Shown piece after piece: positions 1 through 12,762 of a stretch of 64,000 nt of DNA. Made by a program: the position numbers and the translations under genes. Within the stretch, counting starts at the first letter, position 1, and every line of letters begins with the position of its first letter. Source of the DNA: Chytridium lagenaria (Eukaryota > Chytridiomycota > Chytridiomycetes > Chytridiales > Chytridiaceae); the NCBI GenBank assembly GCA_025449115.1, contig JAHLKC010000022.1, forward strand, positions 186,001-250,000, in the 5' to 3' direction. The notes beneath the pieces are model-generated. The model searched no databases and was not told where the DNA came from. It was given only the letters and a program-made list of their open reading frames with translations.

Positions 1-1748
1 GGAAAGTTCTAAAACAATACGCGAGATGGTAATACGTAAGAGATCTAATAATAAAAACACTCTTACCCATCACTACTTTGCGCAACTGCCTCCCTCACTG
101 CTTTCAAAACCGCCTCAAACACCCTCTTCAACCCCCTCCTCTTCCCCGCGTCAATCTTGTCCTCCTCCACCACCCTTGGCTTGGGCTTCCGTCCCCGTCT
201 CTTAATCTCCTTCTCCGGGCTCTCCGATCTCTGTTTTTTCTTCACCACAACCTCATTCTTCCTTGGTCGTCCTCGTCCCCGCTTCATAGGAATCGGTGGC
301 GGCGCAACCTCCTCTTCGGAAGACTGATAATCCTCATCGTTATCGTCGTTATCGCTTTCTTCCATTTTTGATCCAACTTTCGCAATCTTTCTGCGTTGTC
401 GTCGTTCAAGCTTTTCCTCTTTTTTCTGGATGGCAAGTTCAAGGTCACCTTCTTCAACCGCGTCGAGCCATTGCTCTTCGGTGAGGACTTCGTTGTACCG
501 GACCTTGTGCGAAATAGGTTAAAACACAGCCTTGAAATAAAAACGAAGACGGATCATCTTACCTGCTTCCGCTCACGAGGTCCAACTTCAAGCTCCTTCT
601 TCTCACGCGGAACTTTTGAGAGGTCGACTTTGTACTGCTGCGGAAGTTCATCTTCCGTCATGAGACGAGGAAGTGCACCTCTTGCCTTCTCAGCTTCAAC
701 GCGTTCCTGGTCCATTTGAGCAAAAATCTCAAGTTCATCCGCACCTCTCGCGAGGATCTACATTGATACCATAAACGTTAGGAGAAGAGGAATTTACAGC
801 AACAATAAAAGAACTTTATAAACAAAAGCACATAAAAAAGAAAACGCCATTGAAGTATTGACATGACTAATTCGGAAAAAAAGACGACCAAAAATCTAAC
901 GCCCCTCACCTCATTTAGCTGCTCATCTGTCAGTTCCGGCGCATCTTCATTACCTTCCGCAACTTCTTCCTTCTCGCTGCTAAATAGCAGTCTCAGCAAT
1001 TCCTCCCGTTCTTTCTCTGATGTCTTCTGGTCAAATTTTCCTGCTTGAATAACCTTCCCGTCCAGATCCAGCTTCTGCTGCGCTTTTGCAAGAATATGCT
1101 CCTCAATCGAATTTGTTGTGATGAGACGGAAAATGCGGACTTCCTTCGTTTGACCGATACGGTGGGCTCGGTCTTGAGCTTGAAGGTCTTGATGGGGGTT
1201 CCTGCATACCAAAAATTAAAAATAATCAAAAGCATGCTCCCTATATGGGAAAAGATCCCCTTACCAGTCAGAATCGAAAATAACCACGGTATCGGCAGTT
1301 TGGAGGTTTAATCCAAGCCCTCCAGCACGAGTTGACAAGATAAATAAATCATACTCGCTATCTTTCGCATTAAAGTCTTTTAATAAATCTCCGCGATTAT
1401 CAGACTTAATATTCCCGTCCATTCGAAGAAACTTCCATCCACGGAACCGGAAAAAGTCTTCAATAATATCCATGACCTAGTAATGATTCCATTAATCATA
1501 ATTCAGATGACAAGTACAAACCTGTGTCATTTGGAAAAACATTAATACGCGATGCCCCGTTTTAAATAGTTTTGGGAGGATGCGGTCGAGAAGCTCGAAT
1601 TTGCCTGACGATCGATAAATCATTTCGTTTGTGAGAGTCTCGCCAGGAAGGACCAGCTCCTCAACCTCAGGAAACACGAAGGGGTGATTACAAATTTTTC
1701 GAAACTGCATAACAATATTGCTGAGAGTTCTCGTGCCCCTACAAAACG

Positions 1749-1779
<31 letters not shown>

Positions 1780-4428
1780 TGAATTAATCGCATAAAGACT
1801 TTCCTGCACTAACGAAAACGGACAAGCAGAAGGTTGCTGCAAAGAAAACACAGATCTTACTTCACGTCGAACGGCCCAATAGTCTTGAAGGTCCTGACCC
1901 ATTCCGTAATCTTCTTCTGCAGCGCACTCATCGGACACTTGATAATTGTCTCCACCTTATCAGGAAGCTCCGACTCCACGTCCTTTTTCAACCTTCTCAA
2001 CAAGAACGGTCTTAAAGCTTTATGCAACCCCTTGATCATGAGAAGACGTTCCTCTTCACTAAGATCACTGGTGCCAGCGGCGCTACCAGCATTAGAAAAG
2101 GGCGAACTAAACCATTCATCGAAAGATTGTATAGAGTTGAAAACTTTTGGGAGAATAAAATTAAGAAGAGCCCAAAGCTCAGGTAGATTATTCTAAAAGA
2201 AAAAAAACAAAATTAGAATGTTCTTGTTTAAGCAAACAAACAAGTTAGAATGATTTTGTTTCTCTTTTTTTGTTGACATGAAACGCAAAAAATTCACCTG
2301 TAACGGCGTACCCGTCAATAAAACCCTATATCTCGACGAATAATGCTGCATCAACGTCACGCTCAACTTTGACTGCGCATTCTTCATTCGATGTCCCTCA
2401 TCAATTATCATATAAACCCACTTAATTTTACAGAGAAGTGGTCGTTCATTGATAATATACTCATAAGTGGTCAATAACACATTAAAATTCCCCTGCTTGA
2501 TTTCAGCTGCAAGCCGTTTCCTCTCCGATGGCACTCCCTTAAACACAATTTTGGCTACACCAGGTGCCCACTTCTCAAATTCCACCATCCAGTTGGTGAT
2601 GGTACCAAGAGGGACGATGATGAGGTACGGTCCGAGTTGCTTCTTTTTCTCAATAAGGTAGGTAATAAGGGAGATAGTTTGGATGGTTTTGCCAAGGCCC
2701 ATTTCGTCTGCGAGGATACCGTTAAGACGGTTATTGTAGAGGGAGACCATCCATTGGAGTCCTTTAATTTGGTACTCTTTGAGTCTTCCTCCAATGAGAA
2801 GACCCGACTGCTCCGTGACGGTCTCACGGATTTTGTGAGCACTCGAGTAGTAATCATTTGAGCTCTCCACCTCCATTGTGGCAAGAACCTCATCACTCAT
2901 CATAGGTACGTCTTCCTGCTGCGACGCAATATTGGCGGTCAAGTTCGACAGATATTGCTGCGTCTGTCCAAGAATCTGCGTGATACGTGTATCTTTGGCT
3001 TGGTCAATGAGCTTGAGATAAGCCTCTTCATCGTTAGCCTTAAGAGCATTCAGACGATCCTGCTGAAGTCTCTGCAACCTCTTTTGTTCCTCCTTCTCGG
3101 CATTAGCGTGAAACCTGAGCACAGCGCTTCCAAGTCTCGCCTCTGCCGATTCATGGTTCCGATGAGCAGCAAAGAACTCACGACCGTGAAGAAGAATATG
3201 GGCGCAATAGTCAGCCCTTGCCTGCCGGTCCATTCGTTCTTTCTCCAACTTCTGCTCCATCTCGAGTTTCTCGAACAGAGCGATATGCTGAAGCGTCTGT
3301 CTCCGCGGTCGAACGTACATGTTGCTATCAACACCACAGAGAAGTAGAGTTTGCTGCCTGTGGCGTGCGGTAAGCTCTTTACGAAGGGCCTTTTGGCGAT
3401 CAAGAAGCTTTAGGCTCTTCAGCTCAATTAGCTGTTTAATCTCGTTGGAACCATTAGGAGGCAGCAGAATGTCCTTTCCTTCCTGAGTCAAGATATTTTC
3501 AAGCTCGTAAATTCTGTTGAAGACACGGAACTGGATACGCCGTTCACGTTCTTCCGAAAGCTCATATGGGTCGATTCCAGGCGGCATAACGGAGGGTATG
3601 AGAATTTTGGGGTTAAACAACGCATGCTCCCTGATAGGAAGAATAACAATCTTCCGAGATCCATCCTCATTGGTCTCAAAAACTTCCTCCGCCTCAGTCT
3701 GAATCTGCTGAGGTTGCGGCCGAAAGGATGTCCCTTGGACTTGAGAAGACTGACTCTGTACGGGTTGGGAAACAACGGTGAGGATGCAATCAATCCAGCA
3801 GTGCTGGGCGTGACCACGACTGGAGACGACTGATCGCGGTCTTGGAATCCGGGAAGGGGCTTTCCCGACAGGTCCGTTCTTGCGTATTTGGACTCGAAAA
3901 TGGATTTCATGAGTCCCTCAGTGAGATTTGAAGCATTCGACAACACTTTATAGGCATAAATCTGATTCCTCAATGCTTCTCTTTGCTCGGTTGAAAATGC
4001 GGTGATGGGAGGTGAGGGAGGTTGAGTAGGAATTTCAATGGAGTTGGGAAAGAGAGGTTGCTGTTGAGGAAGTTGTTGTTGAGGGAGTTGCTGTTGAGGG
4101 AGTTGCTGTTGTGGTGGATTTTGTTGCTGATGTTGCTGTTGCAGAGAAGGCGCGATGGAGCTCTGGTATGCATGACTTGAGCTAAAAACTGTTGCGGGTG
4201 GAAGGCCGGGTTTTGGGGTGGATATTGCTGAATGGGGCTTTGTTGTTGGTGCGAGTTGAATTGTTGCTGTTGATAGGGTTGCATAGGTTGCTGTGAATGA
4301 TTAGGAGTCGGATGTGAGCCGGATAAAGACGAGCTCGATATATTGGAATCAACAAGAGCACCGTCCAGACCGGTCGTAGGGTTGTTTAGACCAGCAATGC
4401 TCCAGAACGCATTAGGGGCTTGTTGCGC

Positions 4429-4459
<31 letters not shown>

Positions 4460-4517
4460 CTGCTGCTGTTGTTGTTGCTGTTGTTGCTGTTGCTGCTGTT
4501 GTTGCTGTTGCTGCTGT

Positions 4518-4552
<35 letters not shown>

Positions 4553-4666
4553 ATGTTGCTGTATCTGATGCATCTGCTGCTGCATCTGCTGTTGCAACTG
4601 CTGCTGTTGCCATTGCTGGACGTGGAGGGGCAGCTGGTGGAAGGGATGTTGCCCTCCGTTATTCAT
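1..4666 (-). CDS. SNF2/Sth1/BRG1-type chromatin-remodelling ATPase (partial, C-terminus off window)
   Basis: Nuclear ATPase motor of a SWI/SNF- or RSC-type remodelling complex. Start at 4666 (MNNGGQ) opens a Gln-rich N-terminus with a CAG/CAA tract at about 4420-4600. Next come a QLQ-like stretch ([17 protein letters not shown], about 3930-3990), a charged HSA region (about 3000-3400), and the ATPase with DEMGLGKT near 2700, the subfamily-typical DEGH box near 2395 and LLTGTPLQ near 2310. The second helicase lobe has [12 protein letters not shown] near 1310 and [19 protein letters not shown] near 1160. A SnAC-like region follows (about 480-750) and an AT-hook KRGRGRPRK near 270. The last visible exon ends at a GTAAGAG donor near 62-68; relatives carry a bromodomain there, which would lie outside the window. 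Several introns interrupt it, one holding a 28-bp A/T run (about 1750-1777). Reading frame changes near 3700-3800, at an A5 run (4184-4188) and in the poly-Q tract; a single missing base explains the A5 case. Confidence 0.93.
4420..4620 (-). repeat. CAG/CAA (poly-Gln) trinucleotide tract in the SNF2 gene
   Basis: CTG/TTG triplets on the plus strand encode long Gln runs near the N-terminus of the remodeller. The triplet register slips around 4450-4460 (a CTGCCTGCTG step), so Gln is read from two different frames on the two sides. This is either a real length change, an assembly slip or a short intron. Confidence 0.85.
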
Positions 4667-5010
4667 GGCCAAGAAATTGGTTTTTTTTACTCGTTCTTTT
4701 TTTCCCTCTCTAAATCGGACATCGTTGGCATCAATGGTTAGCGATAAACACGAAAATGAAAGACATTCCATCACGGTCGCAGTATGATGGTTCTCTCGAC
4801 GGCTACGTAGAATTCCCGATTAATGGAAATAGAAAAGAACACCATTTTCTCTACCATAGGTGTAGATGTCCTTTTTGTAAAAAGAAGGAACATACGAATT
4901 AATTGTAAACATCGAGGCTCAAGTAAAGGTCTGAAAGGTTAAATCTATATTGATTAATAGAAACAGGGTATCCAAATAGCAATTGTTAAACCATCACACG
5001 TTCAAGTGCG
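4667..5010. other. Intergenic: remodeller 5' region / helicase 3' region
   Basis: 344 bp between two minus-strand genes. It holds the 5' flank of the SNF2 gene and the 3' flank of the helicase. No further gene or structured element seen. Confidence 0.6.
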
Positions 5011-6878
5011 TCAACCTTCCAGCAACCCCAAAGGTACGGGCTCTACCTGCAATAACTTCATCATATCTAGCATCTTCCCTTCAAACCTTCCTCCACCCAA
5101 AACCGTTACTGCCGTCCCCTTTTTCCCAAACCTCCCCACACGTCCCGACATATGCAAGTAGCTCGCAGGCGATGAAGGCGGTCCCAACATCACCACATGC
5201 GTAACATCCGGTAAATCCAGACCGCGCGCTGTAAATTCAGACACCACAAGAATATGGTTTGAGTCTGAGAAAAACGACGAGACGGTGGACGATGTCGAGG
5301 TGAAATCAACTTCGTCTATAACGCGACCAGCCATCACACCCATGGCTCGAAGCTTTTCGGTTACCCTCCCAATAGAGATATTCGAGTTAACAAACAAAAT
5401 TCCCCTTTCCACTTTTAACCCCTTAAAGATTCCTGCAACGATTCCTAAAACCGCTTCATCTTCATCCTCCAAAGCCATCTCCTCGCGTCTCTTTACCCAT
5501 ACAGGTTTTCCGCCCGCCTCCACAGCCTCCTCCAACGTTCGTGTCTTCAATGCATCCTCCTCCTCATGAGTTAAAATATTTCGTGGAATTTTGGTAGTGG
5601 GATCGACGATGACAGCATGATGCTTAATGGCGGATGGGGAGAGATGACGGCCTTTATCATCGATGAGAATGGGGTCAACGATATATCCACGCATGCGCTC
5701 AAGGTCTCGTCGTATCAGATTATTAAGGGTTGCGGAACAGATGAGCACTTGAAGACGACGGGATTTTGGGCCAGTGTTCTTTGCGCTACGGTTAAGTGAA
5801 GCTGAAGGTGCACGTTTACGTAAAACTTTGCCGTCATCGCTTTTCTGTTTAAAAAGGTCGAGAACGGTTGCGTTTGGTGCTAGACCTGCCATCATTTCTT
5901 GGACCGTTCTTCGCTTCGCAACAATTCTGTCCATGAGAATCTCGGAGTATAGTGGATGTTTCTCTCGATTCGTCTTTTCCTTTACAGTTTCAAAACGTGT
6001 CTTGACTCGCACTAAATGATCTACTTCATCAAGAACAACGGTTTGAAGCCGAGAAATGTCGATGGCGTTGTTGTCGATCAAGTCGAGGATGCGTCGTGGA
6101 GTACCAATGAGTAGCCAAGGTGGGCCGGTAGGGGGTTTTACAAGGTCGATTTGAGAGGTGAGGGAAGATTGTGGAAGGATACATTGGACGTGTTTAGAAA
6201 GATCGGAGGGGTTGACGCCTTTTAGCATGTCTTTTGCCCAATTGTAAACTTGAAGAGCGAGTTCCGGGGTCGGAACAATGAAGAGCGTAGCAAGGTATCG
6301 TAGCTAAGATAGATAAAGTTAGCGCCGATTATAATAGCAGAGATGTAGCCCACCCTTTTCGTTTTAATTTGCTTTTTATTAAACTCGGCCATTTCATCGT
6401 CATGACCTGCATCTTCTGCCGTGAACGCACTCGCGTAGGTCATATCCACTTCTGCCAGAAGATGGGGATGTCGTTTACTTAATATTGCGGCAAGGAGACC
6501 AAAGGTCTTTCCGGAACCTGTTGCGTCTTTAAGGATCATGTCTCGATGGGATAGGACGATGGGGAAGAGAGAGGATTGGACGGCTGTGGGCGATGTGACT
6601 TCAAAAACATCATTAAGATTCTTTTCTATGCGTTTGAGAGCGCCGATGGATGTGAAGGTGGTGGAGGAGATGGGGGAGGGGATTGGGGATGGGTCTGATA
6701 ATGTTGAGTTTGTTGAAAACAAGCGAGATTTAAGTCGTGCTAGTGCATAGCTGCGTGAATGGAGAATGCACATGGACGAAGTAAGCGGCGCTCCTCTACT
6801 GCCCATGAAGGCGAGCCCCAGACGATACCCAGCTGAGACTGTCATCAAAGACAAGGAAAACGGAAGAGAAAAAAACAA
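5011..6878 (-). CDS. Mitochondrial DEAD-box RNA helicase (MRH4/DDX28-like)
   Basis: ATP-dependent RNA helicase, probably mitochondrial and linked to large-ribosomal-subunit assembly as for Mrh4/DDX28. The N-terminus is Ser/Arg-rich and poor in acidic residues, consistent with a presequence. Motif I is ATGSGKT (about 6500), Ia is PTPELALQ (about 6275), motif II is DEVD instead of DEAD (about 6030), motif III is SAT (about 5730), and the last motif is HMSGRVGRFG instead of HRIGRTGR. A 53-nt intron (GTGGGC...CTTAG, about 6303-6355) separates the two coding exons; skipping it restores frame. A loop of about 90 residues follows motif II. Start at 6878 is the most upstream ATG; a downstream ATG is possible. 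The subfamily call rests on motif deviations and the leader; the helicase call is firm. Confidence 0.85.
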
Positions 6879-7119
6879 AAGGAATGCTTGACAACTCCAA
6901 AGGGTGTTTATGATGGATGGAGTGTTCGTTCACAGATTTGAATGATGTTGCAAAAAACGTAGTTCGTAAAAAAGGTATGGAACGTGAATGTATTTTCCAG
7001 AAGCATGACACGAGAGGCGAACAGGAGAACAGAAGGTAGATTATGCACAAACGGGAAACGGGAAAGAAAAGGGTATCCTCAGTGTTTAAATATAAAAGAT
7101 TACATGAATTCAATAATAA

Positions 7120-8617
7120 TTAACCAGACTTTAACGTTGACCTCAAATCCTCCCACCGCTTCTCCAACTCCACCCTCTTCTCCTCTGAATCTGCCGTCTT
7201 CTTTTTCTCCACCGCAAGTGCCATTTCCGCCTCGTCCAACCGATCTCTCAACTCTGCATTCATTTTCGTTAACTCAAAATTCTTTTTCGCCAATTCATCC
7301 ATCTCCTCCTTTACCACCTCCTCCGCCTTCAATCGTTCCTCCGCCACCAACTTCCTTAAAGCCTCAAGCTGCACCCTCATTTCCTCTCTTTCAACCCTCG
7401 CACTTTCAAGCCGATCCTTTGTTTCAAGATGACACCTCGTCAATTCAATATGTTCCTTATTCAACGTCTCATACGTTGCTTCACCCTTCTTCAACTGTGT
7501 TTCAAGCCGCCGGTTTTCCGATCGTATCTGCGCGACCGTCACTGCATCCGGATCCCGGCTTCGGACGTCTTGAGCGTGGAGGGTGGCAAGTCGTTCGAGT
7601 TTAGCACGCGGAATTTGGAGAAGCGCAGCATGCTGGATGAGGACGGCGACATTGTTAAAGTAGATGTCAAAAAGTCCGTTTTTGAGGAAATCCAAGAGAT
7701 GCTCAAAGTCGAGGGATATGATGGCGTCAGAATTACGACGGAGGAGGGCGAGGGCGAATCGGAACATGGCGTCAAAGCCTTCGTAAAATATCACGTCCAA
7801 AATCCGAAATACCATGTCGAGCGGAAACCGGTAGGCAAAAACCGTCATGAACCTTAAAGGTCAGATGCGCTTTAAAAAAAACAGTTTTACCATTGAGATG
7901 CATACATGCTTGACGTGATGCCTTGCTCCGTCAAGTGTTTGGCAACATTAGGAAGAATCTCTTCGAGCAACTTATCAACTGGTAAAGTTTCAAGTCCAGC
8001 CCAGCCATCGTCGGTATAAAGATCTGACGAAACCCATAATCATACATCACCTTCACCAACACTCCAAACGCCTCTTCGTCAGGTAAATTCAATATCAACG
8101 CTCCAACGATAAACCCAAGTCCTTGGCAGTATCCAACTTCAGGATCATACACGGAATATGCTTTGATCACATTAAACAAACTCTCTTGTCCAGCTCCACC
8201 TTGTACGAAATGCTCATGCTTTGGAAAAGTCCTCGACAAATCCCTTTGAATTACTTTCTCATGCGCCGAAGTTCTTGTCAGCAACGCTCTGTATGTGGCT
8301 TCCAAGTCGGGGTCTTTGGTAGCCTTACACATGATCTGCCACATTTTGCCTCGAATCGGGTCTGGGATGCCTTGACCGAGCTTTTTAGCAAGAAGTTTAG
8401 GCTGCTTTTTCGAAAGCTCGTCGTAGGATGTCATGGCTTTCCCCCAAAACTCTACATCATTGACGCTGTCTGCTGGCGGCGATGCTGAGCGGGGGTCTGT
8501 TGAAGCGGAGATGGTGGATGAGGCAATGGTGGAGACCGCTTGGGCGGAGAAGGAGGAGAGATTTGAGAGCATGGAGAAGGTGGAGGTGGAAATCTCGGAT
8601 AGCAATGAAGAGGCCAT
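7120..8617 (-). CDS. TBC-domain Rab GTPase-activating protein with C-terminal coiled coil
   Basis: RabGAP of the Gyp5/EVI5 type, acting on Rab GTPases in membrane traffic. Start at 8617 (MASSLLSE). The TBC domain shows GIPDPIRGKMWQIM, the arginine-finger block IQRDLSRTFPKHEHF and the glutamine-finger block YCQGLGFIVGAL, and ends after SMYASQW and FAYRFPLDMVFRILDVIF. The last ~150 residues are a long heptad-rich coiled coil (about 7130-7600). One intron at about 7853-7893. Near 7977 the frame shifts by one base inside the conserved block LYQL/DKLLEEILPNV; the homologous protein reads straight through, so a missing base is the simplest explanation. The specific Rab substrate cannot be read from sequence. 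Confidence 0.88.
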
Positions 8618-8963
8618 CTCTGGTCTGAGGATAACGTCGGCGGAGGAGGAGAGGTAGGATGGCAGTCGATTGCGCCGTCAAGTTGCTATTTTTGGTCGAA
8701 ACAAAACCCTTGTCAAAATGTCTTATACAATTGTCTGCTCTACCGGACAACGGACAGGTAATACCAAGAAGGACGCATTATGCGACGTTGTATTTCTCCC
8801 ACAAAACAAACAACAGAAACGTAGCGCCATCGTCCACACTCGGACGAAAACAAGAAGGTAAGAAACCATAGTTCAGAAAGAGGTTAAAAAACAAACGAAA
8901 CAAAGAAAAATAAGAAAACATTAAACCGACAGTCAATGTATTTCAAAAAAAATAACTCATCAA
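8618..8963. other. Intergenic between RabGAP and amidohydrolase A
   Basis: 346 bp holding the RabGAP 5' flank and the amidohydrolase 3' flank, both genes minus strand. Nothing else recognised. Confidence 0.55.
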
Positions 8964-11900
8964 TCAGTCATGCTGCGGCTTAACAACCACATCAATGCCA
9001 TCTCCAATGATTTGAATTCCCTTCCCAAATCCAAGCGGTCCAATTCCATTCAACCCCAAAAGACTAGCCCTCTTTCCCTCCTTAATAACACCCGCCCCTT
9101 CAACCCCAAATGCTTTCCCTACATTCCAAGTAACACTTCCCACGGCCGCATTCTCATCAACGCACCCTCAGAATCCTCCTTCGCCCATCCAGCCTCCCAC
9201 AGCAAATTCCTCCTAACACCATTCTCAGGTGAAGACAAAATCACCTTGACGCCTGCAGTAGTCAACATATCAATCGCAGAGGGCCCTTCCTTCCCAGGAA
9301 CGGCACCACCTAGTTTCCCAAAGCATAGGGACGCACCGAGCAGGAGAGAGAAGAACGACAACATTAAGTTCAGCCAACTCTTTAGCGACAACCCAGGCCC
9401 CGAAGCGCCGGCGATAATGAGACGAAGATCCGGAACAACTTCACGTTTGATGGCAAGGACTTTAGCGATATCGTTGGGGTCGTGAGCGGTGACGACGAGA
9501 GGTATTTTGCCGGTGGCCGCGTCACGGAAGGGACCTTTGGCGGTGGTATCGATAAGGAGGTTGCGGAGTTTGACGATTTGGCTAGAGACAGATGGGCTTG
9601 AAGCGGAAAGACCAAAGACGCCGAGATTCACGTGTAAAGCGACGACAGGCTTCAGGATAGCGTCGCTGTACACTAAAGACAAATATCCAATATTCAGTTT
9701 TAGTTATTCGAAAAAAGATGCAAAGACTCACGCTCAGCTCCAGTCCTAAATGCAGCGCTCAAGCCTTGACAAAACCATCAGTCGCGGGGACGGTGATGGA
9801 TGTGAGAACACCGCCACGGAACGCCTCGTTAAGAGCCTTGGAGTTTCCTCCAACACGAATACCGTCAACAGCTCGGACGTTACCAGCAATAGCTTCAGCC
9901 CAGAAGAAGCGCCATCGTTGGTCATGACCTCAGGAGGAATCTCAACAAGTCCAAGATCAAGGTTAGACCCGATAAGACCCTATAATCGAATTAAAAATGT
10001 GGCCTAAGGAAAGAACAAAAACGTACTGGAATAATGACACCCCCTTTCAAATCGTAAATGGTACCGGTTTCCTTGCACTTTCCGATGCAGGTGACGACAC
10101 CCTTTTCCACAACGACGCTACCCTTCTTCACGTCCCCATCGTCAACAAAAATCTTGGATACGTTAGTGATGGTGTACGAGGTTGGGTTTGCCGATGAAGT
10201 GGAGACAGTAGACATTGGAGCTACTGCAGATGAAGGAGCTGCGGGTTTCGCCTTGTTCAAGTCCTTGTTCCCAGCAGGGAGGAGGAACCCGTCAATAATA
10301 ACTTGAGGGGATGCGCACCAAGTTCAAGGGGATGACTAAAAGCGTACAAATCAGCTAAACGGAAAGGAAAAAAACGAGAGAAACCGAAAGGTTCGAAATA
10401 CTAGACATACCGATCCCAAACAAGGACATCGGCATCGTAACCAACGGCAAGTTTTCCGATTCTCCATCCAAGACCCATGCGTTCAGCAGGGATACTGGTG
10501 ACGGACGCAAAGGCTGCATCACGGTCTAAACCGTACTCGGCGGCCTTTTGTGCTTCGTAGATGAGATGTTGTGCGTTAAGGACGGGATGGTCGGATTTGT
10601 AGGCGACTTTGACGCCGGCATCGTGGAGGATCTCCCGGCTTTGACGACGCGCCATCTATAATTTTGTGAGTACTCTAAGCTCACCACAAGATGGTAACAA
10701 ATTTGTAAATGAACTTACAAGCTTCCTTCTTGTATAAAGAGTGATCAGCAAAGAGAGCGACAGAGATGTTTTCACGAGCGAGAAGAGGCGCAACAGGTGA
10801 GCCTCAAGAGCATGGTGGAATGCAGTAATCTCGAACCCAAACTCATGCTTATTCCTAATCATCATCTCAATATCATGAGTCTCATAGCAATGAATATTCA
10901 CGCGCACATCGCCACGAAGAAGAGCAACAAGCGAATCTTGTTCAAGAGGATCGGGAAACCTCTCGGTAACATATTGATGAGCAGCAGCACCAAACTTGGC
11001 ATCAGCAGCCTTCGCAGCAACACACCAATCTTCCTGCAACCTCAAAGTAGTCCTGGCCTCCTCAAATCGTTTTCTGTAAAGCCATCCACTCCCCATACGT
11101 GAAGTCGGTGTTCCACCCTGTCGTTTCGGATTCTCACCACACGCCATCTTCATCCATCGCCAAAGCTTTCCGTCGACGCTTTCGTCAACGTTCCGGTTTA
11201 TCGTCATGTCTTCCACTTCATAGCTGGTGGGCTTGATGAGTTTGATGGCTACGGCTTCACCGCCCATCAATGTGCCGGAACCAGGGAGGATGAGGGAGGT
11301 GGTGACACCGCCGGAAGCGACAATGTCGATGGCGTCGTCGAGAATGTTGATGCCGTCTTGTACACGGAGTTGGGGGTTCGTTTGGGAGGACATTTCGTTG
11401 CCGTCAGCGTTGCCCATCATGGTAGGGAAGGAGTAGGCACCAACGTGGCTGTGATGGATATTTCAATAAAGCGCGAGTTCCTTGTTGGCTTACCTGTGCA
11501 TGTCGACGATACCAGGAGTAACGTAACGTCCATCAGCGTTGATGATGGTCACATCGGTTTCATCGTAAACCTGTTCAACGCTCCAGACCTTGGAGGAGGC
11601 TTGAGCTGCCTTTATGACGTCGGACTTGGAAAGACCTTTTGCAATCTTGAGGACGAGACCATTGGCGAGAGCGACATCCACATGCTCAAATCTGCCGCCA
11701 ACACCGTTGAGGACAGTAGCGTCTTTGATGAGGATGGGGTTACCGGTGGTTGCAGCCGCGGTGTTGTTGACGAGGACAGAGTATCGGGGGTTACGTCTCT
11801 GGGCGACGTTGGCAGGGGGTCCACCTATGTATTAAAGAAGTAATGAGCGAATGCTAAAGACAACCATGGCACAACTCACCGGTCAAGAAGGCGGTAGGGT

Positions 11901-12215
11901 TTTGCTTGGTCTTTTGGATCTTTGCGCAAGAGCGTAGACCTTCGTCAAACACACTTGCGGAAAGCGCTCGGATCTCTGGCAACGGTTTCTCAAAGAGCTT
12001 TGAGATGAAAGCCTTATCAAACAACAATGCAACTACAAGGGTCACAAAGATACCCCCAAACAGCACCAGAGGACGCTTCAAGTCGTTCAATTGAAACTTG
12101 CCAGACTTTACAGAAGGTCATCCGTGTCCTCATCGTCTGCAGGTCTGTTTTGTAGGAACGGCTGCGACTCGGGGTCGTTGCGTGAGGAGGATGCACCGTT
12201 GCTACGCGATGCCAT
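8964..12215 (-). CDS. Membrane-anchored amidohydrolase-superfamily protein, copy A
   Basis: First of three paralogues (others at 29227 and 32834). Start at 12215 (MASRSNGASSS) with a short acidic cytosolic tail containing DPESQPFLQ, one transmembrane helix (VLFGGIFVTLVVALLF, about 12010-12065), then an extracytoplasmic metallo-dependent hydrolase domain. The metal-binding HxH is built across a splice junction: D-M-H-S-H-V-G (about 11500 and 11440). Other conserved blocks are GGVTTSLILPGSG, VNIHCYETHDIEMM, AFHHALEAH and YKSDHPVLNAQHLIYEA. Stop at 8964. Similar fungal proteins are often labelled 'carbohydrate esterase family 9/amidohydrolase'; the substrate is unknown. Copy A has at least four one-base frame breaks (about 12110, 10797, and two near 10630-10645), more than copies B and C, so it could be a decaying copy or carry assembly errors. 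Confidence 0.8.
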
Positions 12216-12762
12216 GCCGGGTGATGAAAGAAAACAAAGTTTGCGTGAAGGGAAGGGAAGACGAACGGGGTGGAAAGAAGGGTCGGTTGATCTTGTTTCG
12301 ATCCGCACACGAATTTTCGTGGGAAATGGCGCAGTGCCTCTGCTTGCTGAGTCAGAGGAGATAAAACAGCCGACGCGTTCAGTGACGAGACGCGATGGTT
12401 TGTTTTCAGTCTCGCGCGAGGTTCTGTCGTGGTGGGAAGAGGGTCGTCATCCCATGTTAATTCGGGAGGCATTTTGAGTGAAGATAAGAGCGTCCATGAG
12501 CTAGGCATGCGCAATTTTATACTTTTTTTCGTTGCGCCACCATCACGTCTATTCCAAAGAGCCCCACTGAAGGTTAAGTAATTAGATTGCGGAGAACGGC
12601 TTATGTCTACACAAGCACATGCATTAGAGACATTCCCGCTGCTTGAACGAACACCACCTGATTCTTTATCTGCAGGCCTGCGGTCGACCGACATGCCACC
12701 GTTTTACTTGATCCAAAAGCTGCGTTTTCGTCGTCAACAGCGTAGTTTACCGTGTTCAATCT
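12216..12762. other. Divergent intergenic region (amidohydrolase A / glycosyltransferase-like gene)
   Basis: 547 bp between divergently transcribed genes, so it should contain both promoters. No clear TATA element or repeat seen. Confidence 0.5.

Noticed and set aside
1750..1777. Run of about 28 A on the plus strand as a retrotransposed poly-A tail
   Set aside because: It lies inside an intron of the SNF2 gene with coding exons on both sides and no target duplication.
7000..7857. Long plus-strand open frames opposite the RabGAP coiled coil
   Set aside because: Shadow frames of the antisense coding exon; low-complexity Ser/Pro composition with no family resemblance.
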